Below, piece after piece: positions 43,001 through 51,884 of a stretch of 64,000 bases of DNA. The position numbers were made by a program, and so were the translations under genes. Every line of letters begins with the position of its first letter. The first letter of the stretch is position 1. Below the pieces are notes generated by a model. That model had not been told where the DNA came from. It did not search any database and saw nothing but the letters and a program-made list of their open reading frames with translations. The stretch is from Elysia chlorotica (Eukaryota; Mollusca; Gastropoda; Plakobranchidae). The DNA is taken from positions 121,222 through 185,221 of the forward strand of contig RQTK01000772.1 of NCBI GenBank assembly GCA_003991915.1, given 5' to 3'.

Positions 43001-46000
43001 GCCTTGTCGATAGCTTCACTGACAACAGATTTACGGCCATTGTCCCAGTCATCAATCTCATCCATTGTTTTAGAGTTTGCAGCTCTGTCACGATAGCCCC
43101 GGGGTTCTTCATCATAACGGTCACCTTCAACAAAAGCAAAAGATTGCATGTTGTCAACTATGTAACAGAAGGCAAAATGGGAAAGTAAAAAAGTTATTTA
43201 GTCACTATTCCAAATCATAATACAGACAAAGAACAATGACAATATCAGTTTAAACTATCAACATGACCAGAGACAATACATTAATCTCATTAGATTAACT
43301 GGGGAGGGGCGGGTCCAGAGAGTGATTTTCTTTGTTATGCAATTTGACTAGTTTTAACTGCAACCGTTGAAATCATCATCTTCAAAAATGTAGGAAACAA
43401 TGTAATTTTTTCAAATTTTGTCACATGTATGATTGCCATGGTAAGGCTGCAATATTGGATTTTGGGTACCTAAAATCAGTGAATTTCAAAATCTATCTTG
43501 TCCTGCAGTTCTTTATCAAATAACTTGAAACTTGCCAGACATGTGCAGGCACAGTATCTTAACAATATGCTAGGGCTGATTTGCTATTTGAAATAGATTT
43601 GTTTACTTACTATATACAATAAAACTCATTATTCTCAAAAACTAAAAATTTTTTTTTAAAAGCCTCTATTACATTGGTTATTACTTCATCATTAAGCACC
43701 AAAATCACAGAAATTTTCAAAGCAATCGATCAATTAGATTAGTGTTTGAGGAGATACTAATTTAGTGTAAAAAATGCAACTTTTGAGAAGCAGCGCAAAA
43801 AGTGCACACAAAAAATGCTGGTCATCTCTAATTGAACTCGTTCTTTTTGTTTGCTTTGAGGCCTGAAACTAATAATCCAGCTTCAAAATAATCAAAATAA
43901 CTTGAAATTGTGCTAGCTAAAACAAGAAATTTGTGAGCGGCGATATGAAATAACACCTGTGTGCCTTGGTCACATAACCCGAGACTGCCTACTTAAAAAA
44001 GTACCATTTTAGCAAAAATAGGTATTTTTCATGAAAATAGGTACAAACGCAGTTTTTCTATATTACTTGGGTTGGTGTTAATCATGATAAATGTAATATT
44101 AATAACAATAACAAACTTGATATCAGTACATGTGTATAAGGAGTGTCTATAGACACTAAAGATGTATAGTGTTTCTGCTTCAATGTTGCTATGCACACAA
44201 AAAAACAAAAACAAAAAAAGCACACCACAATAATATTCTAAAAGGGATATGTCGATCATATTTAGTACCTTGGGGTGACTTTGTGGCCCCCATGGTTCTT
44301 TTGAATTTTTAACCAAGATAGCAAACGATAACCTACATTTTTCTCAGAAATATTTTGACAAAATTGATTGTTTCGAGGTATCATCTTCAATTGACGAAGG
44401 GCAGCAAACCGGGTATTTCCCTTATATGCTCGAAACTACAGAAGTTACATAGAAAAAATATAAAATTATACTTATTAGCGAATTTTCGGCCCTCGCGATA
44501 TCTGAGGTTTGCTTTTTTATTTCTTTCCTCCGATGGTTGCTCGGGTGCCGAACAGGTGGGAAAAAAACAGTTTCCTATCCCTGAATTGTAACATTATTTT
44601 TAGGGGATCCCTAGACAAAGGATTTGCAAAACTTGAAGGAAGGTCAAGTAAAAGGTTATAGTATGATACAAGTTGGTATAAACCTCAATGGTCAGAAATG
44701 AAATGATAATTTAATTTACTTACTGTACATACTGGCGCCTCCAAAACTCATTGCCTCACTAGATACGCCAACATATTTATCTTTCGTCTTCTTTGCTTTT
44801 TTCCTTTCATCCCGTAGTCTGTCATCATCTTGAATAAAATCGAGGAGCTCTTTTACTTTGTGACGAACTGGGTAAAAGAAAAGATAATTTAAAAAATACT
44901 GCTCAATCCAGAATATTGATATAAATCCTGAACTCATTTCTCTAAACCACAACAGTATTAAAACAGTTTGTTTTATTTTTTTTTTTCTTCAAAAAACTAT
45001 ATCTTATATAGACCGGATTGGGCATGGGGGGAATAGATTCCCAGATTGCTCAGCAAATCCTAAAAAAAATAAAAGGGGGACTGATTAAAGAAAAAACATG
45101 TTTTGGTAAAACCAGATATGAAGTCATTGAAGGCGTGAGATCAGCTTTATATATTAATAGAAAATCTTTTGTACGTAAACTGCCAATAAATCAGAAAAGT
45201 GTAAAGATCACACTTTCTACCAGTAGCCAGAGCTTTTATTCATACAAATCGAGCAGATAAAACAGAGAATTTCAACCAACAGGTGTTAAACCTTACAAGT
45301 GCAGCTAGTATTTAGTGTGCCGCGAAGGGTTATATTTGGTGATTTATATAGGGGTCATAAAATGGACTGGGAGGCAGCAAAAACTTTTTGAAATTAAAGC
45401 TGAAAGGGTTGCAGGGCTGCCACTCATCCGTGGATCCACGGATTATTCGCCAATCCATGGAAAATCTGTGGATCCACGGATGAGTGGCAGCACTGCAACA
45501 GGTAAACAAAGTATGAACGGAAAACAGCTGTTATCTGCATTCAAAACACCACAGGAAGGAAGTGGAACTCTTCTTTACACGTATGGGAATAATTTAGATT
45601 TACTAGGCGGTGTAATGCAGCTTCAGTCAGTCATAAAATGAAAATAAAATCTCACGGCAGATCATATCTGTTGTAACAGTAATCTACACCGACCACCTAA
45701 CGCCTGTAAACATGTCTAGGGTCAAGACTGACCCTGTTGAATGTCCAGAAATTTGATCCAATTTGTTCATAAATTTCATCTGAGAAGCTAATGCTTCTTT
45801 TTTCTTCTGAATTTTTACCGATTTCCACATGTCTACATAAAAAAAAAAAACCTAACCATTCTACTGAACAGCAATTTTAGTCAAGACATTAAAAAAGTAT
45901 TTATTACTAAATATTACCATTCAATCCCTGGTCTTTGCCTTGCTCATCTGTAAAACTATAGTTTTCAAGTCCTCGGAGATCATAAATATGCTCTCTTGTG

Positions 46001-48514
46001 CTGGTGACAACTCGTTCAGATCCATTTTTGATCAGGTAGGTTAGCAGTATCAAGGACTGTTGAAAGCAGTAAAAATTCACAATAAACAATAACAACAACA
46101 ACAAATGACGCACCCCCAAAAAAAAAAAAAACCTGTTTCTAAAAATTTAGATGATTTCCTCCCTACGACACAGTTTTATCATAGAAATCAAAAGTGCTGG
46201 GGCATTCAAAGGCTATTTTTTTCTCCTCTCCCTTAGTTTCATAAAAGATTCATATATTATAACACATAAATATTTCTTAAATAGTTCATATATTTTCTGA
46301 CATAACCTGGATTGGTGGTCAGCAAAGTGTTACTAAAAGTTGACAGCAGCTCACAAAAATTGTAAGTGAACAGATATTTGTCAAACCTAACTGGCTCACC
46401 TTATAAACCCTTCGCCAGTTTTTTTTGTTCTCATGTAGCATCCGTTTCCATAGCATCCCCATTACTTCTGGAAAATGCTCATATGTAAATGTATACTGAG
46501 CAATTTCTTTCATCAGCGTACCATGTGGTCCCCATGCATCTTCATTTGTGGCCTCCCTCACTTTTGTCTCAACTTCAGAATAATTCATTACCACATTTGT
46601 TCTGGAAAAGCAAAAGAATTCATTCAATTCAGTCAATGAGTATTGTTCATATTAAAAAATGTATGTACCACCTTGGACCATAAGCACCCAAGGTTCGTAT
46701 CTAAAATAGTCTGGGTTGGAATTAGGTAACACTTTTAATTTTATTAAAAAATTAATTTTTACTTCTCAAAGACTGGAATTATTTTTATGGTGACTTATAA
46801 CACACAAACAAGCAGCATCTAGTGTCTTCAGCGATCAGAATGCAGAAAGGTTAAAAAGGAGGAAATTCTAAAGAAAAACAAAACAAAAACCTAAAAAGAA
46901 AAAGGGGGTGGGGGATTAGTTAGGACTAATGTGGGGTCCTATTTCATTCATTTGTTTTTGTTTTAAGGAGACAAGCTATTGAAAAAAAATTATATTTGAC
47001 TAACTACACCTTTTACTGTTTCCTTCTTGGGGCAAAATGGCATAGATCTATTTAACATTGATACTAGTAGCCTTCTAGGCTATTTTTCAAGACTAAAATA
47101 GTCATGACATCACAGAAAGATGGAAAGGTGTCTCAAGTCTCAAAAGTACTAGTAGCCTATACACGCGTTTTAGAAGTTAACAGCGCACAATTTTCACATT
47201 TAAAAATATGCCGAAGTATGCGAGGTGTGACCACGGAAATCGACTGTTATCTGCTACCAGTGTTGTGGTCAAAGATAAAATAAACTCTCATATGCCAGTT
47301 GAAAAATACTAATGGTCCTCGTGACTGTGGATCTAGGCTTTGTGCAAGCAATGAGGACTGAAATACACATAGTACAGTAACAGTTATTTATTTGCCAGAA
47401 AAAAAATATGATGTTGTCGCCAACTTTCCGGAATTTTGTGGGGAAAAGTTTTCCGGACATCGGACTCAAGAGGCAAAAAATTTCCGGACGATCCGGACCC
47501 AAATTATATTTCCGGAATTCCGGAAATTTCCGAAAAAGTGGCATCCCTGCCATATTTATGCCTTAGATGAGTAGGAAACGGCAGTTTGGAGGTTTCATTA
47601 ATTGACAAAGGGCGACATGTCAGGTATTTCCATGATAAAGCTTGGAACTGTATAGAAGTTACCAAACAAAATAGGATGTATCTTTTATATATTCTTATTA
47701 CCGAACTTTCAGCCCTCACGATATATGAAGTTTGAAAAGAGTCAGCGAGTCAGTGCTCAGCCGCGTTTAACAAACGTAGAACATACACGTAGATAGATTT
47801 AGAGGGAAATGGCTACTGGCTAGATCAGAGACTGTATAGCCCATGGTGTTTAAAAGATGCCCCTGAACCTTTCTTTTTCTCCCACTCCATTAAAATAAGA
47901 TGGGTATAAACATTATTTGGCACTCCTTGAGTTTCGTGGTCCCTAGCCTGTCAATCTGTCTGTCTGTCTCTCTCTCTCTCCACAGGTTGACTGACTCAGA
48001 TGTTAACGAATCTTACCCATTCGCCCCTCGAATCTCGTCCACCCACCAATTTGATTGCCAATAGGCCAGGGACCACAATACTCAAGGAGTGCCCATTATT
48101 TTGTTTTATATCGATATCCCTTTGATTTAGATAGTTTAATAATAATTACGACGCAAATCTAGTCGATTCTAGATCTAGATCTAGTATGAAGGCGGGATCA
48201 TCAGGTAGGCGTTACTGATGTCACAGATGTGTTAGACTACGTAGGTAGGTATAAACACTTTGACACGGCTTCTAGGCCCCACTGAATATTAAATTTACAA
48301 TGGATTTTGCGATATACCATTTAACGCCTTTGGTAGATAAATTCTATAATAGAAATGTACATTTCTCACTTTTGTCAAAGTAAAAATGCAAACCGGATGT
48401 TGACATTTTTTTCTGTCAACGTAGCTAAGTTGGACTAGAGATTTACAAAACTTCAAATGAAACTTACACTTTGTCCGTTAACTCTCTGAGCTTCCACATA
48501 CTGGCGTTCAGCAT
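27013..48514 (-). CDS. CLINT1: CLINT1 / epsinR (ENTH-domain clathrin interactor)
   Basis: This is an adaptor that binds phosphoinositides and clathrin/AP-1/GGA in trans-Golgi to endosome transport (family knowledge). Exons in transcript order: 48514-48468, 46601-46400, 46056-45918, 44867-44724, 43124-42944, 42213-41991, 41126-40979, 39716-39653, 39456-39063, 38680-38627, 37130-37056, 35157-35083, 33393-33258, (31718-31689), 28513-28391 and 27149-27013. All junctions keep phase with GT-AG, giving 713 residues, or 723 with the microexon; human CLINT1 is about 625. The ENTH domain spans roughly residues 1-160 (MWKLRELTDKV, NYSEVETKVREATNEDAWG, KNWRRVYK, YLIKNGSERVV, REHIYDLR, KVKELLDFIQDDDRLR). 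The middle is acidic and charged. Phe-based ear-binding motifs FADF (twice) and FGDF and the acidic NLFDLGD and ELFDIF follow, then a long Met/Gly/Gln-rich tail with TWTDATSKVNISLDGL matching the human TWSDPSVNISLDNL block. Confidence 0.96.
27270..28320. other. CLINT1 last intron: unclassified repeat plus GA-rich block
   Basis: 27290-27760 looks like a decayed mobile element (GGTCCTATACGG near 27613 recurs in variant form near 17772). I see no exon. 27914-28005 is (GA)n and 28005-28220 is purine-rich, GA-derived sequence. Confidence 0.5.
27914..28005 (+). repeat. (GA)n microsatellite
   Basis: About 46 GA units followed by AAAG/GAGA-rich purine tract to about 28220. On the minus strand this is a long polypyrimidine stretch within a CLINT1 intron. 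Confidence 0.97.
28391..28513 (-). CDS. CLINT1: CLINT1 exon 15 (Met-rich)
   Basis: Acceptor CTACCTCAG, donor GTAAGC. It encodes GMGMMTPGMAGINQGMTN, MSLQSPTSSGPIIGPAM and QMRPGM, resembling the human VNLSSPSN and ALIGGPMPM stretch. Confidence 0.93.
29676..29775 (-). mobile_element. SINE body fragment
   Basis: Contains CTGCCACAC-AGACAGGG, ATCTCAGCAAGTC-TATTGTACTGACAC and AACCGGTAG, the reverse complement of the SINE body seen at 37585-37820. The head and tail are lost. Confidence 0.55.
30535..30640 (+). mobile_element. Possible tRNA-derived SINE head
   Basis: AGTTGGCAGTAGTTCAGT (A-box-like) and GGTTCGAATCT (B-box-like) are about 50 nt apart, as in pol III promoters. The remainder does not fold into a proper tRNA, so I treat it as a SINE remnant rather than a tRNA gene. 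Confidence 0.4.
31689..31718 (-). CDS. CLINT1: Candidate 30-nt microexon of CLINT1
   Basis: A T-run and GGCAAAG precede the minus-strand segment, and GTAATT follows it. Spliced between exons 13 and 15 it keeps phase (one base in, one base out) and adds G-IIWYPEMYA. The length is a multiple of three. It is proposed from splice signals, phase and the open frame only. I do not recognise the peptide. Confidence 0.5.
33258..33393 (-). CDS. CLINT1: CLINT1 exon 13 (conserved TWxD...NISLD block)
   Basis: Acceptor AAAATCAG, donor GTGATT. It encodes KANTWTDATSKVNISLDGL, NSSSKLQKSNSQGPPLNQ and MGTQPIPT. The human protein has TWSDPSVNISLDNLLPG here. This is the strongest conservation outside ENTH. Confidence 0.95.
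33394..35082 (-). other. CLINT1 intron 12
   Basis: AT-rich. No exon, element or structured repeat recognised. Confidence 0.5.
35083..35157 (-). CDS. CLINT1: CLINT1 exon 12 (75 nt, phase 0-0)
   Basis: Acceptor TGTATCAG, donor GTCTGC. It encodes VKSEASVTQNQSSSSSFG and TMGQNIQ, leading into the conserved TWTD block. Frame-neutral. Confidence 0.87.
36275..36821. mobile_element. Possible 0.55-kb inverted-repeat element in CLINT1 intron 11
   Basis: GCAACTTAGTTTGC near 36276-36290 is inverted exactly as GCAAACTAAGTTGC at 36804-36817. The GC-richer interior (CGGCCTCCCGCAGC; GGTGATCAATCACC) differs from its AT-rich surroundings. No coding capacity and no clear target duplication. Confidence 0.45.
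37056..37130 (-). CDS. CLINT1: CLINT1 exon 11 (75 nt, phase 0-0)
   Basis: Acceptor ATTCAAG, donor GTAGTG. It encodes PMMMQQPGMMTPMMGMNSG and MSPNMQ. It is Met-rich and frame-neutral. Confidence 0.9.
37585..37820 (+). mobile_element. Full-body tRNA-derived SINE
   Basis: Head with ACGCAAAAGGTCCAGATTC and a B-box-like segment, body TACTGGTTGGGTCGGTGTC, then CCCTGCCCTGTCTCGTGTG, GGCAGCACATA, and tail GTTGGACGTTAAACTAAC. It is the best copy for defining the family. The same body is seen at 6915, 51150, 53525, 54240 and 59926. Confidence 0.78.
38140..38330. other. Unclassified repeat-like stretch in CLINT1 intron 10
   Basis: Contains repeated GTCCAAGGTC / GCCCAAGGTCC and GAGGTCC motifs and is GC-richer than the surrounding DNA. 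No coding match was recognised. It may be part of a dispersed element. Confidence 0.3.
38627..38680 (-). CDS. CLINT1: CLINT1 exon 10 (54 nt, phase 0-0)
   Basis: Acceptor TTGGCCAG, donor GTATAT. It encodes MPGLMPMSGMQNMNMMGQ exactly in frame. Its length is divisible by three, so it can be skipped without frame change. Confidence 0.9.
39063..39456 (-). CDS. CLINT1: CLINT1 exon 9 (Met-rich)
   Basis: The acceptor follows a T-run (TTTTCCAG). The donor is GTGAGT. This is the longest exon (394 nt). It encodes TPSSSGFADFSQLNSSSS, SNELFDIFSSPAPTAAAP and then MGMPMQ/GMSVQNMGM-type Met-Gly-Gln repeats. A third FADF motif and ELFDIF precede the low-complexity tail. Confidence 0.94.
39653..39716 (-). CDS. 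CLINT1: CLINT1 exon 8
   Basis: Acceptor TTTTTTTCAG, donor GTAAGA. The 64-nt exon encodes SANGNDFGDFAQFSSNTTK with PR split to exon 9, carrying an FGDF gamma-ear type motif equivalent to human GDFGDWSAF. Confidence 0.93.
40035..40790 (+). repeat. Dispersed repeat, copy 2 (partner at 21640-22165)
   Basis: Same ordered blocks as the copy at 21.6 kb. It also includes an internal tandem duplication: the segment GTCGTGTAGTGTGATACTG ... GGGCTGATCAACATGCAT occurs at about 40298-40358 and again at 40377-40436. A short (GA)n lies at 40498-40523. Confidence 0.75.
40979..41126 (-). CDS. CLINT1: CLINT1 exon 7 (adaptor motifs)
   Basis: Acceptor ATCTGCAG, donor GTTATT. It encodes STVDSTPNLFDLGDTSSG, ESFADFSNFQSAGNG and DDFNPRGNAIQ. 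NLFDLGD resembles clathrin-box/AP-binding acidic Leu motifs, and FADF resembles the gamma-ear binding motif. Confidence 0.93.
41991..42213 (-). CDS. CLINT1: CLINT1 exon 6 (charged linker)
   Basis: Acceptor TTTAATAG, donor GTGTGA. It encodes GEDERYDEDRGSARRERPD, FKDDDEEYTSVERTHTTKT, RRSRSTGKKLDLGAASSF and GKDGDTQ. The KDDDEE...T-TKH/T and KKLDLGAA parts match the human FKDEEETVTTKH and KTIDLGAA regions. Confidence 0.94.
42214..42943 (-). other. CLINT1 intron 5 with unclassified MITE-like sequence
   Basis: 42690-42800 contains TGCTGATCGGATTTAGCAAT, CGGGACGGTCCGCCG and GGAAATTCGCGGATAACTG, resembling the interiors of chromatid-scattered CGGA-rich short elements at 16.5 and 47.4 kb. No exon was seen. 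Confidence 0.35.
42944..43124 (-). CDS. CLINT1: CLINT1 exon 5 (charged linker)
   Basis: Acceptor TGTTGAAG, donor GTATGT. It encodes DRYDEEPRGYRDRAANSKT, MDEIDDWDNGRKSVVSEAI and DKAKDFWNRAQGKQYPDD. It corresponds in position to the charged RYDPEP...KWDEEWD linker of human CLINT1. Confidence 0.92.
43290..44650. repeat. Dispersed repeats in CLINT1 intron 4
   Basis: 43340-43410 (CTAGTTTTAACTGCAACC, GTAGGAAACAAT) matches 50230-50290. 44380-44520 (GACGAAGGGC, GGTATTTCC, AGAAGTTAC, TTCGGCCCTC-CGATAT) matches 47595-47730. Neither encodes a recognisable protein. The two matches suggest one or two unclassified dispersed families. Confidence 0.65.
44724..44867 (-). CDS. CLINT1: CLINT1 exon 4 (end of ENTH)
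   Basis: Acceptor TTTACCCAG, donor GTAAGT. It encodes RHKVKELLDFIQDDDRLRD, ERKKAKKTKDKYVGVSSEA and MSFGGASMY. The basic KKAKKTKDKY stretch and VGVSS are conserved. Confidence 0.96.
45408..45499. mobile_element. 92-bp near-perfect hairpin (short foldback MITE)
   Basis: The left arm begins GTTGCAGGGCTGCCACTC and the right arm is its inverted copy ending GAGTGGCAGCACTGCAAC, with 36-bp arms differing at about two positions. Each arm contains the smaller palindrome ATCCGTGGATCCACGGAT. The loop is about 20 bp. It has no coding capacity. Confidence 0.8.
45918..46056 (-). CDS. CLINT1: CLINT1 exon 3 (ENTH)
   Basis: Acceptor TTCAACAG, donor GTAATA. It encodes SLILLTYLIKNGSERVVTS, TREHIYDLRGLENYSF and DEQGKDQGLN, nearly identical to vertebrate CLINT1. 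Confidence 0.97.
46400..46601 (-). CDS. CLINT1: CLINT1 exon 2 (ENTH core)
   Basis: Acceptor CTTTTCCAG, donor GTGAGC. It encodes TNVVMNYSEVETKVREATN, EDAWGPHGTLMKEIAQYTF, EHFPEVMGMLWKRMLHEN and KKNWRRVYK, the ENTH core helices. Confidence 0.97.
47390..47560. repeat. CCGGAA-rich short element in CLINT1 intron 1
   Basis: Repeated TTTCCGGA / CCGGAATT motifs and the terminal string GTGGCATCCCTGCC resemble the end of a short DNA element. An inverted partner for the terminus is not clear. Confidence 0.4.
47590..47740 (+). repeat. Dispersed repeat, partner of 44380-44520
   Basis: Shares GACAAAGGGC, GGTATTTCC, TAGAAGTTAC, ATTCTTATTACCGAA-TTTC-GCCCTCACGATAT with the 44.4-kb copy in the same orientation. 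Confidence 0.7.
47919..48093. mobile_element. 175-bp hAT-like MITE with 8-bp target-site duplication
   Basis: It begins GGCACTCCTTGAGTTTCGTG and ends with the inverted copy (CACAATACTCAAGGAGTGCC), with terminal inverted repeats of about 33 bp with a few mismatches. It is flanked by a perfect 8-bp direct repeat CATTATTT (47911-47918 and 48094-48101). An 8-bp duplication is characteristic of hAT transposons. The interior has a (CTGT)n-like patch and no coding capacity. Relatives lie at 1440-2094. Confidence 0.88.
48468..48514 (-). CDS. CLINT1: CLINT1 exon 1 (start codon)
   Basis: ATG at 48514-48512 preceded by AAAAA. It encodes MLNASMWKLRELTDKV with the last codon split, then donor GTAAGT. Family proteins begin MLNMWKVRELVDKA, so the start is well supported. 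The second in-frame ATG (Met6) is a possible alternative. Confidence 0.93.
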
Positions 48515-48830
48515 TTTTTGGCTGCTTGTATCACAATGTAGATGAATTTTAAATAAATGTAGGTTTGAACCTAAGATGAAACGGATCGATTTGGATTGAC
48601 TGAAGTTGGGGTAGGCTTGATAGCTAGATCGCCATTTCCCGATCGGCCGTCGACGACAACTTCAGGTTCGACAATTCCTCCCTCAAGAGTCAGGAGTCAT
48701 GACTGGAGTAAAGTCCCTGACCGGAAATGCGATTTACCGCAGCTACCACACCCACACCCCACACACCTGACCAAGGACCGAAGCTATCTAAAACAAAACG
48801 AGAAGAAAAAATAATAATCAGAATGCGGCT
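48515..48830 (-). promoter_or_regulatory. 5' UTR / promoter side of CLINT1
   Basis: Sequence directly upstream of the CLINT1 start codon. 48620-48780 is GC-richer than the surroundings (GATCGGCCGTCGACGAC), as expected for a housekeeping promoter. No TATA box or transcription start can be assigned. Confidence 0.35.
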
Positions 48831-51140
48831 TAACAGTGTGTAGAAGTCGAAAACTATTCATTGCCACATTTATCTTGTTTTTGAACAAGGAAATAACGCG
48901 TTCTTGTTCCATTTTATCAAATGCCCAAAACAAAGCAAAGCAAACAAATAATTTTTAAAACACACACACAAAAAGAATTCCAACAAAAACAAAATCATGT
49001 AAAAAGATATCCATTTCTATGACATAATAATAAATCTGGCTACAACAAAATCCTCTTTTATTTCATATCTTAAAGACTAAAATTGAATAACCTTCCCCCC
49101 CCTTCCCAGAAAAAAATCAGAAGCAGAACAACAAACAACAAGAAAAAAAAAAAAACCCACAAAAAACCAACTTCTACACACTCGTGGTTTAACGTTGTTA
49201 TACAACAGCAATGCCAGTGTAAAGTTGTTTTAAGGTAGTAGGCGCGACAATTCTGTAATTATAAACTTGGACCATGGAATCTGGAAAAAGGATACATGTT
49301 ATTTTATTACATTAATATGAAACACCCTCACTGCTGAAAGTAAAACAGAGGTGATGCTTTCCAGCCCCCACAATTTTTCTTACCATTATTATTACTACCA
49401 CTATTATTACTTCCTTTACCATTATTACCACTCTAGAGTGACACAATTTTTACTATTAACATTGCTCCCATTGCTATTCATTCCAGTGTTACTATTTTAA
49501 TTGTATCCTTTTTGAGTAGCCTACGGTACCCTTGGGTGTGTCATAAATAATCTACCTTCATTCTTAATATTTCTGCTGTCTTTATAGTTGCCGTCGTCAA
49601 GTAGAAGAAAGGAAAAAAAAAAGAAAAAAGGGGATGGGGGGAGAGGGGTGTCTCAGTGTTGTTATTTTTACCATTTTGGTCCTGAGGCTTTGGTTTATAC
49701 TTCCTCTTGACATACTGACCGGTTGGGAGGGTGGGTATGGGAGTGGTCATTCTGGTGGGTCCACTATTCATTAAGAACAAACGTTTAAGTATAACCAACT
49801 CAGGTACATAACATATTAGCTAAACAAGTCTCGGAATGTTTCCTAACTACACTATATAATGTTTTCCCTGAAACAAATTCATAGTGTCTATTTATACATC
49901 TTCCTTCTTTTTTTTTTAAATTACGTTTACTGTTCATTTGTTGTTGTTTTTTCTGTCTGATAAAGGCTCCAGACCGAAAACTGTTTTGGATTATTTTGTA
50001 TTTTAGAGATGCACTAAACTAAATTATATAATTTTTGGTACCTTGAGGTTTACCAAGCCTCACTGCGACATTAATATTAATAGCGTTTCTAAATGTTTGA
50101 TTTGTCTTCTTATTAATTATAAACCAAATATTCTAACGAAAAGGCGCAGCGTGCGCGTTAAAGTTTGCGGGCTTAAGGGGAGATGCGGGTCATGAGATTT
50201 ATTTTCTCTGTTACCGTATCCACTTTAGCTAGTTTTAACTGCAACCATCGAAATTAGCACCTTCGAAAGTGTTGGAAACAATCTAATAAAATTATTAGAC
50301 GGATAGAGGTAGAGTTGTAGACTAGTAAGTTAAACATTCACCTGAAAGGTTACAAAAAGCGACATAGTCACTGGTATGATAATTATTCATGTTTTGTCCT
50401 CCCAAGAGATACTCGGACCGGGTAAGCTTGTTTTTGTCTCTGAAGCTCGAAGGCGCACCACACGGAAAAAGGCACTGGAAAACCCAATACTCAGAGCCAT
50501 CACAACGTAGTCCCAGCCTATCAGACTGACGTCTTGCACGAAAGCCATACCCGTTCAGCGCCTTTTTACCAGTATTTGTCAATGAAAGAGATTTCATGTG
50601 ATTCAAGAAGTACTAAAAATGTAAAATGAAGCTTAACTTTACCGTATGCGAATGAAAAAGACCCCTGTGTTGTAAGAAGAAATAAAATATGGCTTAAACT
50701 AAAATTCTAACTTTGTTTTTTTTTTTTTTTTAAACTGTATTTATAATGAACAAACAGATGCCGTATTTAACTCTTGTATCGCTAGTTTGTATATAAAATA
50801 GATTTCTAAATCGTCCAAATGATTTCAAAAATTTCATCACCATAAAATAAAGTCGTTTTGAATAGAAGGCTGTTGTTCTATTTATAAGATTATGAAGATG
50901 GTCAGATCACGCAGAATGTTTTATTTATCGTTTATCAGATCGATGCGTGTTAAGCCTAAAAGTAGGCTATGCGATTTCTGTTGTAATCTTGCTATTTAAT
51001 AAACACCCTGATTGTACTACTGCTAAGCACTAAGCTGCAGTTAATATCAATTTCAGGCAAAGTTTTAGCTGTTTATCGTTTTTTTTTTTTTTATCGCAAT
51101 GGACTTTCAAGGGAGTAAAGGACACAGCCACGATGAACTG
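48831..51140. other. Intergenic stretch without recognised genes
   Basis: AT-rich with short homopolymers. It includes a fragment (50200-50300) of the repeat also at 43340. Several short open frames have no protein-like composition. Confidence 0.5.
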
Positions 51141-51149
51141 AAAATCGTG

Positions 51150-51310
51150 GCGGTGGGGGGTTGGCGAAAGTGATAGAGCGTTTTTCTCCCAATCGGTAGG
51201 TCCCCGGTTTGAAACCCACGATCAGTCAAACATTTCTTTGTCAAAATTCGTACGTAGCTGGTTGGGTCAGTGTCAGTATAATGTGACGAAGTAGGACAGG
51301 GGTTCGGGTA
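51150..51310 (+). mobile_element. SINE head and body fragment
   Basis: TTGGCGAAAGTGATAGAGCG (A-box-like), CCCCGGTTTGAAACCC (B-box-like), then GCTGGTTGGGTCAGTGTCAG and TAATGTGAC match the family body. The tail is missing. Confidence 0.7.
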
Positions 51311-51544
51311 TCGAATCTAGATTTGCTTTTAAAGACACTTGATTTTGTATGACGGCTGGTGCTATGGCTGCTGCTACGACCGACTTAATGCATTCTGTGA
51401 GCTTTTTAAAGAAAGTAAATTTTTTTTAAACAAATCTGCACAAATTATTTGCTCCCCAAAAAAGCAAACAGGTGCAAAAATTGAGACGCACACACACACA
51501 AAAAGTCTGGAGCCTTTATCAGACAGAATCTTATTTTACAATTA

Positions 51545-51665
51545 ATTTGATGTATATTTGTTTAGATATGTTTATTTAGTGTTACCATGTAAAGCGCTTT
51601 GAGATTTTTTATATTTTAAAATGGAAAGCGCTAAATAAATGTGATTTATTATCATCAATGTTATT
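51545..51665 (+). mobile_element. L2-like 3' tail ending in an (ATT)n repeat
   Basis: TGTAAAGCGCTTTGAGATTT and GGAAAGCGCTAAATAAATG followed by TTATT repeats is the common animal L2-type LINE/SINE 3' tail. The (ATT)n continues on both sides of the N gap. Confidence 0.65.
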
Positions 51666-51860
51666 NNNNNNNNNNNNNNNNNNNNNNNNNNNNNNNNNNN
51701 NNNNNNNNNNNNNNNNNNNNNNNNNNNNNNNNNNNNNNNNNNNNNNNNNNNNNNNNNNNNNNNNNNNNNNNNNNNNNNNNNNNNNNNNNNNNNNNNNNNN
51801 NNNNNNNNNNNNNNNNNNNNNNNNNNNNNNNNNNNNNNNNNNNNNNNNNNNNNNNNNNNN
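51666..51860. other. Assembly gap (195 N)
   Basis: An unsequenced gap sitting inside a TTATT/TTATTATTA microsatellite. Open frames running through the N block are artefacts. Confidence 1.
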
Positions 51861-51884
51861 TTATTATTATTATACAATAGATCC

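Noticed and set aside
50322-50606. 94-residue minus-strand frame with FRDKN and RSEYLLGGQN
   Set aside because: No recognisable domain, no splice partners and ordinary composition. Insufficient support for a gene.
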